Shown: positions 23,701 to 32,531 of the stretch, piece after piece
Layout of the letters: every line of letters starts with the position of its first letter
Position numbering within the stretch: the first letter of the stretch is position 1
Assembly (NCBI GenBank): GCA_023515795.1
Contig: JALGPX010000031.1
Location: 23,291-87,290 of the forward strand
Origin: Amoeboaphelidium occidentale
Lineage: Eukaryota > Aphelidiomycota > Aphelidea
Direction: 5' to 3'
Length of the DNA: 64,000 bases
Translations under genes and position numbers: made by a program
The notes under the pieces: model-generated
What the model was told of the DNA's origin: nothing
The model's database searches: none
The model's input: the letters and a program-made list of their open reading frames with translations, nothing else

Positions 23701-25152
23701 ATCCTTGATCAACTTTATCCATTTTTCTTCTCTGTTTAACAATCGGTTTGAATTCAGAGTCAACAGTTTAATTTTGATACTGGCAGACAGATACTGATCC
23801 TCATTATACAGATGATAACAAGTACTTGTGTTTACATACGCTCCTGACCACAGTAAAGGACTATTTATCATCTTGATCACAAATTCTTCAAACATTTCAT
23901 GTTCTGATATTCTTCTAGAAAGCCTCTGGAATAGTTTCTTTAAAGAGACTAGCTGCTCTGCACCATAATCAGTTCTAGAGTCCAGAACCTTCAACAAACC
24001 AAAACAACAAGTGTAATCATTTGGAATCAAATCTAATTGTTGAATCTGCGCTTTAGAACTCAAAGCTAGAACTAATGGATACTTTAAAATGTCCTCCACA
24101 ATTTGATCAGTATCCATCATATCATATAGATCAGCAGCAAACTTGTGCAAATGAAAACATCTCAGTAATTTACCAGACATCTGAAACAAGAAAGATGATT
24201 TGTGATAATCATAGAATAGTTTAACCAACTCTGTGAGCAAAGCAGAATTACCATCACCATTAGTAAAATCAGGCAACAATACTTTGATACATTTCCACCA
24301 ATTCTGCAGAGTTGCTTTCAGATTTCCCTGCTTATCTCCAGAGCGAGAGCATTTCTTAAATAACAATCGAATGAGTATTAAATACCACACATCATAATCT
24401 TGTGTGAATGAATTGAACGGTTTCAGTGATAATTCTTCAAACAATCTCAAACAACATTCATCAAACTCTGCAATACCATCATCCGAATAATACACAATCA
24501 ATAAACAAAATGACACTGTAATGTAAACATTATAAGAACTAAAATCCTTGTAAATACTCTCAAATAGCACGCCAAACTTCACCAGAGGCAAACCCTCTTT
24601 ACTATAAAGATAGGGACTTGTTTGAACTAAACCATACAATACTTTTGCGCATACAAGAACCCGTTGCTTATTCTGCGGCTTTTCGCGAACTTTTTGCAAT
24701 AATTCCGGCAATTGATGATACACCACCTGTTCCATCAACTTCATAAACACACGTTCCTTCAACCTCAACCTGTAACATTCATACTGCAACATCAACGCTA
24801 AAATACTCAGATGATCTTCATTATCTAAATGGTGCAGACAAAAGCTGAATACCTCATGAGCACAAAAGATTAACTTGTCCCTTTGAGATTCTCTAAGAGC
24901 GCATTCTACAAGAAGTCGTAATTCTGCAGTGCCTTCTTCAACACACGCTACTGCATCGCTTCTGTGAATGAATTTCAATAGTGACTTTATAATGTCTGCC
25001 ATTTCATCCCTACTCAGACTATGTAGCATCGTTGAGCCATTGCTAGAAGTGGTTGTCCATTCTTCCCGTAATTGTTTCAATGCATCTAGAGCAGCTTTAT
25101 GGTCCTTCTTCTTTTGAGAATTTAAAAGCGACACTATGCGCCTGGTGTTCAT
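17701..25152 (-). CDS. TEL1: Tel1/ATM-type PIKK DNA-damage checkpoint kinase
   Basis: 2,483 aa without introns, close to the length of fungal Tel1. The N-terminus (MNTRRIVSLLNSQKKKDHKAALDALKQL, first 30 residues) fits the TAN motif specific to Tel1/ATM. Long helical repeats and a FAT region follow, then the PI3K-like kinase domain (about 2085-2400): GKDDLRQDCILEQVF, SGVLEWVDGHIPLGDWL, GDRHSFNILI (catalytic loop) and HIDLGIAFD (DxG). PETVPFRLTRDIVDGM is characteristic of ATM rather than TOR or ATR. FATC is the last 33 residues, ending YHGWQAWM. It acts at double-strand breaks and telomeres. The start is ATG 25152, 219 bp divergent from TSC2. Confidence 0.94.
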   Translation of the reverse strand: MNTRRIVSLLNSQKKKDHKAALDALKQLREEWTTTSSNGSTMLHSLSRDEMADIIKSLLKFIHRSDAVACVEEGTAELRLLVECALRESQRDKLIFCAHEVFSFCLHHLDNEDHLSILALMLQYECYRLRLKERVFMKLMEQVVYHQLPELLQKVREKPQNKQRVLVCAKVLYGLVQTSPYLYSKEGLPLVKFGVLFESIYKDFSSYNVYITVSFCLLIVYYSDDGIAEFDECCLRLFEELSLKPFNSFTQDYDVWYLILIRLLFKKCSRSGDKQGNLKATLQNWWKCIKVLLPDFTNGDGNSALLTELVKLFYDYHKSSFLFQMSGKLLRCFHLHKFAADLYDMMDTDQIVEDILKYPLVLALSSKAQIQQLDLIPNDYTCCFGLLKVLDSRTDYGAEQLVSLKKLFQRLSRRISEHEMFEEFVIKMINSPLLWSGAYVNTSTCYHLYNEDQYLSASIKIKLLTLNSNRLLNREEKWIKLIKDNFIDFSIQELIEHGSIPFIDDNDLIVNPKTKLNEMCYWDLLINELRDKLDKPVIDREYWNQDLCTTLILTEITRAQSCTSVKFAFFSLAMFFILDKCRRVSSKEVIQDCIDEAFSFLEKHWKFQVSEDFLLGTRIIRACLPKVGERCVNLAMKIIYESIDHARTQDDTREHDLVVFPHSEVLSEDTSTLTRIRIELLGILLSFCEDNNPTEAIKETIIAHLFSLEDVGYHLGYYLIKSETVRNILKTDETAFKDFVDTLKPSMNDGNDKNHFLYKLACNMVILDSGDIVKALEVPHDILAELLSLDTDSFTEHIVKSLPSYMLLKNFESFSLKNPSTWYKLLVDNAKSNKIIETFLISQSKNVEIAHSIKRKKYDFESMDYMVSLNVFYNLNDHEQVVAIKKNLSNKSILHRIVIPVLLRKKKFQMITNLKKEFSFDYISPAILLRNSSLVCSQEVEEMIKFMEDKGIQSNALQNACNLIINCFKITKITEEGMFQALKDNTISQNEFDLFRKNQAFDQNYDRRFESYAFDIDVTLRSCKSIVEQANFASFDEILKSYSNSFVLISELLVKSVPRSIICLISILFIKRSKKFDISILVLYRLLLLEEGVLACSLLKVCGFHKSMIQMLLDLVGKVDKLFVEELSRLVYSTREIVDLAFLNPLPSDENLYGTSFNRLASYVNSKYSARDCIKALKFRVSNEILLLSSLDVLLDLEISALKPDEKEDLESCLSSIFERSHYSAQLRWKAFRLYSNMCAFSSRKDSSKSSTSKSPDELLLDSFKTLEGVLLNSIKEGSSTSSSKLIHNIVHFLTELPNLNLSRANQELFNLILDKRAYLGHFLVDPALFETTKTTSNDVSSSTNSDFVYDLISLVFAEKNNNSMMSGLIDVVKAMYEEQDLYWDFIKLLLCNGVLIALSHSKNFEKKLCALLNDYISSGIYPRLLLEIILHVFSQAIILSKSDRYICPLPSLDLGKVCEIAKDADMFQLSAYINDVSLAMGHAIKLDLNSVYNGLSKKVDSDLFYVMKEENLSVPQLLQKLQHENKWRSVSQFSSAFNLKEAYFQSCVMQDFIVEKSSHKNDVGDLEFANMLKLTSWDFSENELLQIENPFEVTSLNGYLCLNILNRACNNYKETPMILDIFHKEGFSRENSMSCLLLSEIRKSDSKMISERFRLKGRSNSLAVKAIYADLWLSISRGCPNGDRSLSNDYSKNILLNGISYCRKNGLLQEATNLFSKLDQLELLRDQPNSKTYELAKIVWQSGEKFFAIDMLSKLHQNLLSCKKRKSAELDLIDEDHDYTSHVFKSKLLSKLGCWNWLLKAQKPKIILKEYFRPSLELLIHHEPMVTKKRALHLNRMADFCLDSFRELDKSERISVLNSTVQRSTEEIKNIDRRIKLASSSEKDKLSLQRNKLAIQLNADFNELNDLEKDKLTFLATFFDSVIECLTIDPTEKFNNHVYKLISIWFESHHLDELNKRLAKRMIKIPSYKFLSLIYQLVSRLAVVEDANGNPFNNLLYNLIYRAATDHPYHCLFHLFALKNNQSGNSGEIAKIMLDNLSKNSSDDRKTLIAEFEAAVVSLNELAFYNVKNDTKSGYKSKRMSTIKAPQRLLYLGLLDSPVPVPTLNVAVKKDAKYNEDELIKIAKYDDSFQLVGGINLPKKVICVGCNGIRYSQLVKGKDDLRQDCILEQVFSLMNDLFKKHVDAEKRSLKMKTFAVVPLSSRSGVLEWVDGHIPLGDWLIAAHEYYHPQDLKPVECREMMSSEFEKVRAGKNKSFSDGRLSVYKSIASKFNPVMKMFFFENFYDPEKWFKSKLKFTRSNAVASMLGYLLGIGDRHSFNILISTHDADVLHIDLGIAFDAGKLLMCPETVPFRLTRDIVDGMVSSTVEGPFRRSCEATLKVIREEKNILLTVLEVLKFDPLYTWTVLDTNTPSESKSRENSQNNIRDRFDQEDINKQAERALSAVKSRLDESLSIECHVNELITMASSEENLALMYHGWQAWM

Positions 25153-25371
25153 TTCTTTAAGTAGTAAAGCACGAAAGGAAGAGGGTTTTGAGTTCTGCGT
25201 CGAAACAAGCCAGAAAAGGACAAAATCACGTGTTGTTTCAAATAAAAGGGAAATTTAAGAATTTAGGATATCATAAGACGTATTACTACTAATGAGCGCA
25301 AAGATGCCAAGAAGCGCATAGGCATAAACCTCTAAAGATGATATTCCATCGCCGCTTAAATTTTTTGTCAA
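25153..25371. promoter_or_regulatory. Bidirectional promoter region Tel1/TSC2
   Basis: 219 bp between two divergent start codons must hold both 5' regions. The sequence is A/T-rich and contains a CACGTG E-box-type palindrome at about 25227. I see no TATA box with confidence. Confidence 0.4.
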
Positions 25372-28248
25372 ATGCAAGTGGATCATCAACCTGTGGAATT
25401 AAAACAAAATGAAGAATCTCTTGTGGTGCAATACAACAGAGTAATTAAATCTTTACAAGCAATGCAAATTAATGATGACGTCGCTGCTACTACTGAGCTA
25501 ATCGAACTCCTTCTAAAGCAGAAGATGCTAACGAGATTACTGCTGCCTGACTTTATTACCACCATGTCAACTAAGAAACAACTTTTACTTGTCCATAGTG
25601 GCTTATTAAGGGATTTACTCTTAACAAATGAAGATTTTATAATTGAACAGAAACCTCAATTGATGGTTTATAATTCTAAAGGGAAAAGAAGAAGGACAAC
25701 CTTAAGGGAAACAGAAGGAAAAAGAACGGAATTAACAGAAGTTGGATTCTATGCGTTATCTTCAAAGGGAGACAATATCACAGATTCCCTAGTGGAGGAT
25801 TTAATCACGGCGTTGAAGGAAAAGAATGTCGCAAAGACTTCCACTGAATTAATCCTTTTAAAACTGTTACAGAAATGTCTCCCTTTCAGAACTGATTTAC
25901 TCGCGGATAATTTGGATTTGTTTCGATATGAAAATTATGATAATTTGAAGTTGTTAATCAGTTACATGAATCACTTTCAGTTGGATTTGTCTCCCCTGTT
26001 GAAGTCACTGATTGCAGAGCGGATTTCTTCCAGTGACGGCGATACAGATTTTATAGATTGTCTCTCGCTGATTGAAGATTCTAAACTGCGCCACGATCTT
26101 TTGCTAGACTTCTACATACTGAATTCTCCAGAGGGAATCACAGAATCACAATTGTACGAGATTTTGTCTCAGTTTGGAAATGAATATGAAATTACAAGAA
26201 AGTGTTTGCTACTGTTATCTTTACAGTTCAGGAGTATAAACAAGGTTCAGTTTATTAGGAAAGTTATTGAACTGTCCACAAGAATGATTTCCGCTATAAT
26301 TTCTGTTCCGACATCGCCATCTTTAGATTCTGCTGCTTCAGCTTTTAGTCTGCCGATGGAAATGATTGATTACATGTTGATGGGGACAAGGGATGCTGCT
26401 GTATTGGAAGAATTACTGTCTGGCTTACTGCTGTGTGTTATTCTGTGTATCAAACAGTGCACAAATGTTGAATTATATGAAAAGTTGTATCAGTTGTTGA
26501 GTGAGGTTTATGTTAAATGCTCAATGTACAGGATAGATTTCACTTCGCATTATTTGTCTACGCTGAAATTTGTAATGTCACAGTTTCACTTGGGATCTGC
26601 AAGTACTTCCAAATTGATTCAGTCTGCTTCAGCGTCATCTTCTTTTACTTCAAGTGGCAGCAGTAGTGCTATGCTTATTTCTCCTTTATCGGCTACTTCT
26701 GATAATTCTTTGTCTTTATCTAAATCTGATATTTACTTTTGTAATACAAAACTGTTAATGTTACTTCTGACAAAATGTGAAACTTTGGATAGACAACTGT
26801 CCGATGAATTGATCAAATGTTTTGTTCTTGGTTTGGCTAAATTTCCACCTGGTAGACATGTTCCATCTCTAAATTCTTTATATGCTCTACAAATTTCTTT
26901 ATTTAGTAGTTTGTCATCAGTACAAAGGACTGTTCCATCGTTGTTAACGAGATTATCGCAATTGGTTACTGATAGGCATTTGGGTATGCATGTTTTGGAG
27001 TTTTTGCTGTTTTTATTCACATCTCAGAGGTTGAATTTAATGAAGGATGAGTACATGTTGTTGTTTGGAATTGCATGTACTTATATTGAGATTAGTTTTC
27101 CTCTGGTTCAATCATCAGTGTTTAGTCAGTATGTTATGCACTTGGCATTCACAGTTATAAAGGCATGGTTTAGTGTAGTCAAGGAAAAGAAGTACTTTTT
27201 GGATTTTATCTTAAGCAGGTTGAGTGTCTCGGGAGAGCTTGTAGATTTGTTGATTGATTACTTGGGAGTTCAGGTTTACGGGCAAGCGCTAGTGAAGCTA
27301 AATCCAGCTGGTTTGAGCTCAATTGAGACCAGTGTCGAGGCATATGTTTGCGGTAATAGCATTGTTTCCGTTCAAGACAAAAGTGTTTGCATCAGACGGC
27401 CGAGCGGTATTATTTTGTTGGAGTTGAATTCTGGTGAGACTGTACAAGATGTCTTCACTTCAAACTCGTTATTGTTTAATTCACATAAAGAAAATAGTAC
27501 TTTGAAAGCCATTAAACCGTCTCCTGAAATAATGAGAACTTTGGCTGTTCTCGATCATGCTTATTGTGTTGATTTACACAAAGTTGCATGCATTTACCTG
27601 GATTATGGCCAAACTAACGAAAAAGAAGTTCTACTGAACAGAATTGTATCAGAAGATTACTCAAAGTTTATTAGTTATCTCGGAGAACGTGTTAGAACAG
27701 CGGATTGCCAAGGGGAATATACTGCTGGACTTTCTCCTCAAGACACTGATTCTTTAATTAGGTTTGTTACTCCTTGGAGTATTACAGTATTTCACATTGC
27801 TCATGAAATCCAGTCACAGAATCCTGACCCTGATGATTTATACATTCAAAGAAAGAGACATTTAGGAAACGATTTTGTTACCATCATATGGAATGATTCC
27901 GGAAGAGTAAAGACAGATTTCAAGATTCAAAGTCAGTTTAGTTTTGTTCGAATTGTGATTACACCCATACAGGAGCGCATGTTTCATTTGAGACTGGATG
28001 TTAAGGAAGGAATGGAAATGCCTGGTTTGATGAGCAGTGATACTTATTTGGCATCACTTGAAGCTGTTGCGGGGTTAGTTAGACAAGTCGCAATTAACAT
28101 TACTGTCTATGCGCAAGTTTATATGCAACTTGAATCAAAGAAGAGCAAGGATGGTGTATCAGCCAGTCTTCTAGCTGGAGAGTACGTGTCAAATCCTCAT
28201 GAGCGCTTAAAGCAAATCAAGAACTTTATCGATAAGTTTGGTAATTAA
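25372..28248 (+). CDS. TSC2: Tuberin (TSC2)-like Rheb GTPase-activating protein
   Basis: 958 aa; negative regulator of Rheb and TORC1. Residues 1-700 are helical-repeat-like. The C-terminal RapGAP domain (about 755-955) carries QRKRHLGNDFVTIIWNDSGR with the asparagine thumb and surrounding Lys/Asn that in human tuberin correspond to K1638, N1643 and N1651. It is followed by FKIQSQFSFVRIVITPI, the tuberin version of the RapGAP core. HERLKQIKNFIDKF near the end matches the final tuberin helix. The start is ATG 25372. The stop codon (28246-28248) is immediately followed by the ATG of the next frame. A canonical-looking intron (28241-28297) could join the two frames. The protein is half the length of human TSC2, like other compact fungal forms. 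Confidence 0.9.
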   Translation: MQVDHQPVELKQNEESLVVQYNRVIKSLQAMQINDDVAATTELIELLLKQKMLTRLLLPDFITTMSTKKQLLLVHSGLLRDLLLTNEDFIIEQKPQLMVYNSKGKRRRTTLRETEGKRTELTEVGFYALSSKGDNITDSLVEDLITALKEKNVAKTSTELILLKLLQKCLPFRTDLLADNLDLFRYENYDNLKLLISYMNHFQLDLSPLLKSLIAERISSSDGDTDFIDCLSLIEDSKLRHDLLLDFYILNSPEGITESQLYEILSQFGNEYEITRKCLLLLSLQFRSINKVQFIRKVIELSTRMISAIISVPTSPSLDSAASAFSLPMEMIDYMLMGTRDAAVLEELLSGLLLCVILCIKQCTNVELYEKLYQLLSEVYVKCSMYRIDFTSHYLSTLKFVMSQFHLGSASTSKLIQSASASSSFTSSGSSSAMLISPLSATSDNSLSLSKSDIYFCNTKLLMLLLTKCETLDRQLSDELIKCFVLGLAKFPPGRHVPSLNSLYALQISLFSSLSSVQRTVPSLLTRLSQLVTDRHLGMHVLEFLLFLFTSQRLNLMKDEYMLLFGIACTYIEISFPLVQSSVFSQYVMHLAFTVIKAWFSVVKEKKYFLDFILSRLSVSGELVDLLIDYLGVQVYGQALVKLNPAGLSSIETSVEAYVCGNSIVSVQDKSVCIRRPSGIILLELNSGETVQDVFTSNSLLFNSHKENSTLKAIKPSPEIMRTLAVLDHAYCVDLHKVACIYLDYGQTNEKEVLLNRIVSEDYSKFISYLGERVRTADCQGEYTAGLSPQDTDSLIRFVTPWSITVFHIAHEIQSQNPDPDDLYIQRKRHLGNDFVTIIWNDSGRVKTDFKIQSQFSFVRIVITPIQERMFHLRLDVKEGMEMPGLMSSDTYLASLEAVAGLVRQVAINITVYAQVYMQLESKKSKDGVSASLLAGEYVSNPHERLKQIKNFIDKFGN

Positions 28249-29559
28249 ATGCATCTATACCGTTATACAAGTTTCTTTTCCTTTATTCTCGCCGCAGTCG
28301 CGCTGGTTCGTTGGATGCGACTTAGACTTCGATACTTTTCATGCAGGGCGTCCTCAAAGTATCTGCTCCTTATAAAATTTCTATTTTTACTTCTTCTGCT
28401 TCACTTTATACTGAAGCTGGTCAGTTTTTATTTCTGTTGGAACTTAACTCTAACGCAAACGCTTTCAGTGTCGAGCACGAAGCAAATCATTGTAAAATAT
28501 GAGGATAACGCTATTTCGAGGATGCTGCGGAATTACCACCATCCTTCTATTGTTTTCTTTAAGGGTAAATGGATCGGTGCAGTTCGTGGAAGTAATTTGG
28601 GTCAGTGTCAAGGATTCGGTGGTTTGATGAAATCCACGCTGCAGTTCATTCGACAGTCGCATTGGAACGAAATTGTAATTGGGGAAATTACTTCATCTTT
28701 TGGATATTCCTCTGAGGGCTACTTCGATCTGAATCCACAATTAAGGCTTCCAAACATTCGCGATCAGAAGGTGCAACAGGAATTACCTTCGTTTCAAGGG
28801 CATTTGGACCCACGGCTGATTTTATTTGGTGATGATCTTTATATGATCACTTCACGGGAAATTAATGGCCGTATGAAACTTTTTTTGACGCAATTACGAG
28901 TGAACTCTGAGTATACAAAAGAACTACAGTTTGATGAACTTCGATCTGAAGATATCGTTCAAATCAACTTTACTGACAATCCTAATGAAGAACTTATGAA
29001 CTGGATGTATATACCGAACGACAGGCTGCGTTATATCGCCCCACGCTACAATGAACAGTTTCATAAGGAGTTTATGAGTGATGATGGAATGTTTTTTGTT
29101 TCACAGTTAGAACCTTTAATAATTGTAAAAGTATTTCCTCAGAATGGTACAGCTGTCACTGTGTTTAAGAGCAGGTCTCAAAACTCACTAACGTCAGAGT
29201 ACCAAAGCCTACGAGGCTCAACAAACTTGGTCTTCAATGAGGAAATGAACGCATTTATTGGAATCGCGCACGAACGACAAATTGTAGCTCAAGCAACTAT
29301 TGTTCCACTTAGAGTTCATCATAACCGATTATTCTCTTTAGAGTTTATTGAGAATGAATGGAAAGTCACTTGGATATCAAATCCTTTTGGAATGGGCTCA
29401 AGATTTAGTTTAAAGAAGGCAAGCGAGCGCATCACTTCTCCTGTTTCGTTTGTCGATTACAAAGATAGTTACATTATATCATTCGGTGAAATGGAATGTA
29501 CAAGTCACGTGTCCACAATCTCAAAGAGGGACTTCGTTGGTAAAGTCCGGAATATTTGA
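28249..29559 (+). CDS. Membrane-anchored beta-propeller-like protein, possibly carbohydrate-active
   Basis: 436 aa. A hydrophobic helix (LLLIKFLFLLLLLHFILKLVSFYFC, about residues 40-65) after a basic N-terminus predicts a type II membrane protein. The rest is beta-rich with repeated bladed elements: HPSIVFFKGKWIGAVRGSN, then GHLDPRLILFGDDLYMITS, an H/D-DPR-x-L-x-G-D-x-L-Y pattern seen in five-bladed propellers of glycoside hydrolase and mannoside-phosphorylase clans and in some fungal mannosyltransferases. Exact family and activity are not established. The start ATG abuts the TSC2 stop (TAAATG), so it may share a transcript with TSC2, start at a later in-frame Met (28315), or be spliced to TSC2. 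Confidence 0.65.
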   Translation: MHLYRYTSFFSFILAAVALVRWMRLRLRYFSCRASSKYLLLIKFLFLLLLLHFILKLVSFYFCWNLTLTQTLSVSSTKQIIVKYEDNAISRMLRNYHHPSIVFFKGKWIGAVRGSNLGQCQGFGGLMKSTLQFIRQSHWNEIVIGEITSSFGYSSEGYFDLNPQLRLPNIRDQKVQQELPSFQGHLDPRLILFGDDLYMITSREINGRMKLFLTQLRVNSEYTKELQFDELRSEDIVQINFTDNPNEELMNWMYIPNDRLRYIAPRYNEQFHKEFMSDDGMFFVSQLEPLIIVKVFPQNGTAVTVFKSRSQNSLTSEYQSLRGSTNLVFNEEMNAFIGIAHERQIVAQATIVPLRVHHNRLFSLEFIENEWKVTWISNPFGMGSRFSLKKASERITSPVSFVDYKDSYIISFGEMECTSHVSTISKRDFVGKVRNI

Positions 29560-29663
29560 AACGGCAAGCTCAATCAGTTTGATTTGCTAAAGATTTTCTG
29601 TACTGCGACTTGTGTTTACGCTGCTATTTTGAAGTTAATAAACAAAACTGTTTCTGATTTACA

Positions 29664-30129
29664 ATGCCTGATAAACGAAAAGTAGATGAAGTAAAGCCTG
29701 CTGCACCTGCTCCTGTAGCCTCTAAGGAAAGGTACAAAAATTAAATCGCAATCAAAAGCTCATTGTTAATTTATAAAGTTCTCCTGATAAAGGTAAAGGA
29801 AAGGCAAAAGCTGAACCGGTGGTGGAAGAATACGAAAAGAATATTTTTGATGATCCGGAATACGATGAAGAGGAGGATGAGGACTTCACAGAGAGCGAAG
29901 AGGACATTGGATCAGACGATACCGACAGCGAAGAGGAATACGAGGAAGAAGAAGGTTGGGGATTTTTAAGTTTCGCTTAACGTTTTATTTTCTATTTGTA
30001 GGGGAAGGTGAGGATGAAGACGATGATGAAGATGAAGCAACGAAACCACCACCATCAAAGAAGAGCAGAACTAAACCAGTCGAGAAGGAAGAGGAGAACG
30101 AGGAAGTTGAAGCAGAAGATGAGGACTAA
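29664..30129 (+). CDS. Small acidic nuclear-type protein, three exons
   Basis: 123 aa after removing two 47-nt introns (29732-29778 and 29955-30001). Exon 1 encodes MPDKRKVDEVKPAAPAPVASKE; exons 2-3 encode a long Asp/Glu block (NIFDDPEYDEEEDEDF, TDSEEEYEEEEGEGEDEDDD) with Lys-rich patches (KKSRTKP) and an acidic end EAEDED. All splice junctions hold the frame. The composition resembles histone chaperone-like acidic proteins such as Chz1, but I cannot assign it. Confidence 0.72.
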
Positions 30130-30138
30130 TAAATTTCT

Positions 30139-30321
30139 TCATTTCAGCAAGTATGCGAATATGAATGCTGATCCGAATACGGCCAATGCGTTTTCTACTG
30201 TGAGCTCTCCTCCTCCGCCCGTGATCTTTTGATTATCACGATATTCCGTGTTACAGAGTGTTAATGTGATAAAGCAAGCGAGTAAAATGATCAAATGTAT
30301 GCGAGTATTCGTTGTAATCAT
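30139..30321 (-). CDS. Possible tiny membrane protein
   Basis: 60 codons starting at ATG 30321. A hydrophobic N-terminus (IHLIILLACFITLTLC) is followed by a Gly-rich link (ITGGGGELTVEN) and a second hydrophobic end (ALAVFGSAFIFAYLLK). It lies between the acidic protein gene and the end of the kinase gene, with 29 bp to the kinase stop. The two-helix pattern is suggestive but the frame is short, so it could be chance. Confidence 0.4.
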   Translation of the reverse strand: MITTNTRIHLIILLACFITLTLCNTEYRDNQKITGGGGELTVENALAVFGSAFIFAYLLK

Positions 30322-30350
30322 CACGAGGTAAAGATAGCAACGTCTTGGCT

Positions 30351-32531
30351 TCACTTGATTGGTTGCTGTTTTGCTGATAGGGTCAACTTCCGCAACTTCT
30401 CAAACACGGCAAAAGTAGCTGGAGTGACTGCAGTATTGATTTCTTCTTGACTTAGAATGCTTGATATTGTAGAGTCTTCTCGTCCTAGGAGATTAATGCA
30501 GTTCATCTTCTTTGAAGGCAATTGTTCCTGTCCGTTGTTTGTAACCCAAGTGTGCCTTCTTACTTCATCCAAAGTAATTCTGTCATCAGGGTTCTTCTCA
30601 AGTAAACCTTGTATAAGTGATCTTAAATCAGCAGTTAGTTTTTTTGATAGGACTGAAACAACAGACATATTAACAATCTTGTGATAAACTTGCTCGAGAT
30701 CTTCTCCATCAAATGGAACTTTGCCGTGTACCAAGCAGAACAGCGTAACACCAAGTCCCCATATATCTATAGGCGCAAAGAATCCTTTTTTTGCATTAGG
30801 ATATGCTTCTGAATTTATCAACTCTGGCGGCGTAAACATTGGCGTGAAGATACCGTTGCCTCCATGTGGAGATGGTTCGTTACCATCCACTAAAGCATCA
30901 GCACAGTATGATATAGAAAAGTCTCCAATAACAGCATTGTTTGAGGCATTAAGAAGAATATTTTCTGGTTTAATGTCTCTGTGAAGTATCTTCATGTAGT
31001 GAAGGTATTCTAAACCTAAAACCATTCCTCTAAAGTATCGTCTAGCAAGTTCTTCGCTCAAAGGAGGTGGAGCGCACTCTCTTGATAGCTTCATTAATGA
31101 ACCATACTCACAAAGTTCCATAATCATGTACAACATGTCACTTTTAGAATCTTCCAAAACCTCAACAAGTGTCGAAATATGTGGATGTTTTGATAATCTC
31201 TTCAGAATAGCGATTTCATGCCTAACCATGTCCATGTAATCTGTCTTCTTTACAGCGGTCGACGACGTATTGTTTTCATCTTCCACAGGAACTTGAATTA
31301 CAGTGACACCTGCTTGATTTCCTACAGTAGCTTTCCGTTTTCTTTCTGGACCATTCTTCCACATACTTTTCTTTTTCAGTCTCTTCTTGCTTATCGCTTT
31401 ACATGCAAAATACTTTCCATCATCAAGATTGTAGGCCAAATATACTTTTGAGAATGATCCTTCTCCGATTTCCTTAATTATGACATATCTGTTTATGATG
31501 CCTTGTATGTTGTCTGCTTTGAGATCATTCTTAATGCGTTCTTTAATTTTTTGATAGTATTCAGAGCTTGGTTGCCCTTCAACAATCAATGGCGTTTCCT
31601 TGACAACATGAGCACTTTTTGATGATTTCCTGCTCAAGCTGCTCTTCTGGCTGTGATTAGATTCCGGAAATATCTCTGTTAGACGTGAATGAGAATCAGT
31701 TCTTGGTTGATAGTATCGATGACCGGGAAATGTGCTTGAGCCATGTACTGGTTCCAATGAACTCACACTAACAGCTTTTCTTTCTAACCGTTTTTCATGC
31801 TGATTGTAAACCATCTTTGGAACTGGCGGTGCATCTATATCAATAAAAATGCTCTCTCTTCTTGATGAAACAGTTGATGATGCAATTGAACTTTTATCTG
31901 AGTATTCATCCTGACACGTTGTCGTTGAGAATAACTCTCTAAACAATCTCGAATTTGGTTGTAACGCGATAGGCGTTAAATGTGAAGGTACACACGACAA
32001 ACTACTCTCTGAAGCCAGCTTCTTGACCAATTTTGGTGCTTCGCGTATATGTTTCAAAGTGTTTGTTTTTGATGTGGAGGTTGATGATGAAGTAGAGGAG
32101 GATTGCGCTGAAGGTGCTGAGAACATCGGATTTCCTGCAGGCTTTGAAGTGCTTGACCATTTTTTGATTTTAAGCGCCGAAATATCGTTTGATGTGATCT
32201 GACCAAGTTTCTTCTTCAACATATCACTCAATTTGTCATAAGACTTGTTGTGAATGTGATCGTTGCTGTTTTTCAGTGATTTGCTTCCTATTGCGCCAGC
32301 AGATTGTTCAAACGGCGTATTAAACGCGCTTAATGTCTTTTTTGAGCGACCATTTGGTAATAGTGAAGCTGATTGTGATCTGCCAACCTTTGTTTGTTGC
32401 AATTCCTTGTTGGCTTGAAACCTCTTGCGTTTCTCTATGATGAGCTGTAACAAGGTTGATTTCTTGATAGTTGTAGAAGGAGAAATGTTTGTATTTAAAT
32501 CTTTTCTGATGCTTGGATTAATGCTGGACAT
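30351..32531 (-). CDS. CaMKK/Sak1/LKB1-like Ser/Thr kinase
   Basis: 726 aa from ATG 32531 (MSSINPSIRKDLN); the open frame continues upstream only from a TTG. A Ser-rich 350-residue N-terminus precedes the kinase: IGEGSFSKVYLAYN loop, FACKAISKKRLKKKSMWKNG with a basic insert, HRDIKPENILLN catalytic loop and FTPMFTPPELINS in place of APE. Features fit the upstream kinases of Snf1/AMPK (Sak1/Tos3/Elm1, CaMKK, LKB1). The metal-binding motif reads GDFSISY, with Ser replacing the Gly of DFG, which is uncommon though not necessarily inactivating. If it is an AMPK activator it would feed the same TSC2/TORC1 axis as the TSC2-like gene 2 kb away; that link is inference. Confidence 0.85.
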   Translation of the reverse strand: MSSINPSIRKDLNTNISPSTTIKKSTLLQLIIEKRKRFQANKELQQTKVGRSQSASLLPNGRSKKTLSAFNTPFEQSAGAIGSKSLKNSNDHIHNKSYDKLSDMLKKKLGQITSNDISALKIKKWSSTSKPAGNPMFSAPSAQSSSTSSSTSTSKTNTLKHIREAPKLVKKLASESSLSCVPSHLTPIALQPNSRLFRELFSTTTCQDEYSDKSSIASSTVSSRRESIFIDIDAPPVPKMVYNQHEKRLERKAVSVSSLEPVHGSSTFPGHRYYQPRTDSHSRLTEIFPESNHSQKSSLSRKSSKSAHVVKETPLIVEGQPSSEYYQKIKERIKNDLKADNIQGIINRYVIIKEIGEGSFSKVYLAYNLDDGKYFACKAISKKRLKKKSMWKNGPERKRKATVGNQAGVTVIQVPVEDENNTSSTAVKKTDYMDMVRHEIAILKRLSKHPHISTLVEVLEDSKSDMLYMIMELCEYGSLMKLSRECAPPPLSEELARRYFRGMVLGLEYLHYMKILHRDIKPENILLNASNNAVIGDFSISYCADALVDGNEPSPHGGNGIFTPMFTPPELINSEAYPNAKKGFFAPIDIWGLGVTLFCLVHGKVPFDGEDLEQVYHKIVNMSVVSVLSKKLTADLRSLIQGLLEKNPDDRITLDEVRRHTWVTNNGQEQLPSKKMNCINLLGREDSTISSILSQEEINTAVTPATFAVFEKLRKLTLSAKQQPIK

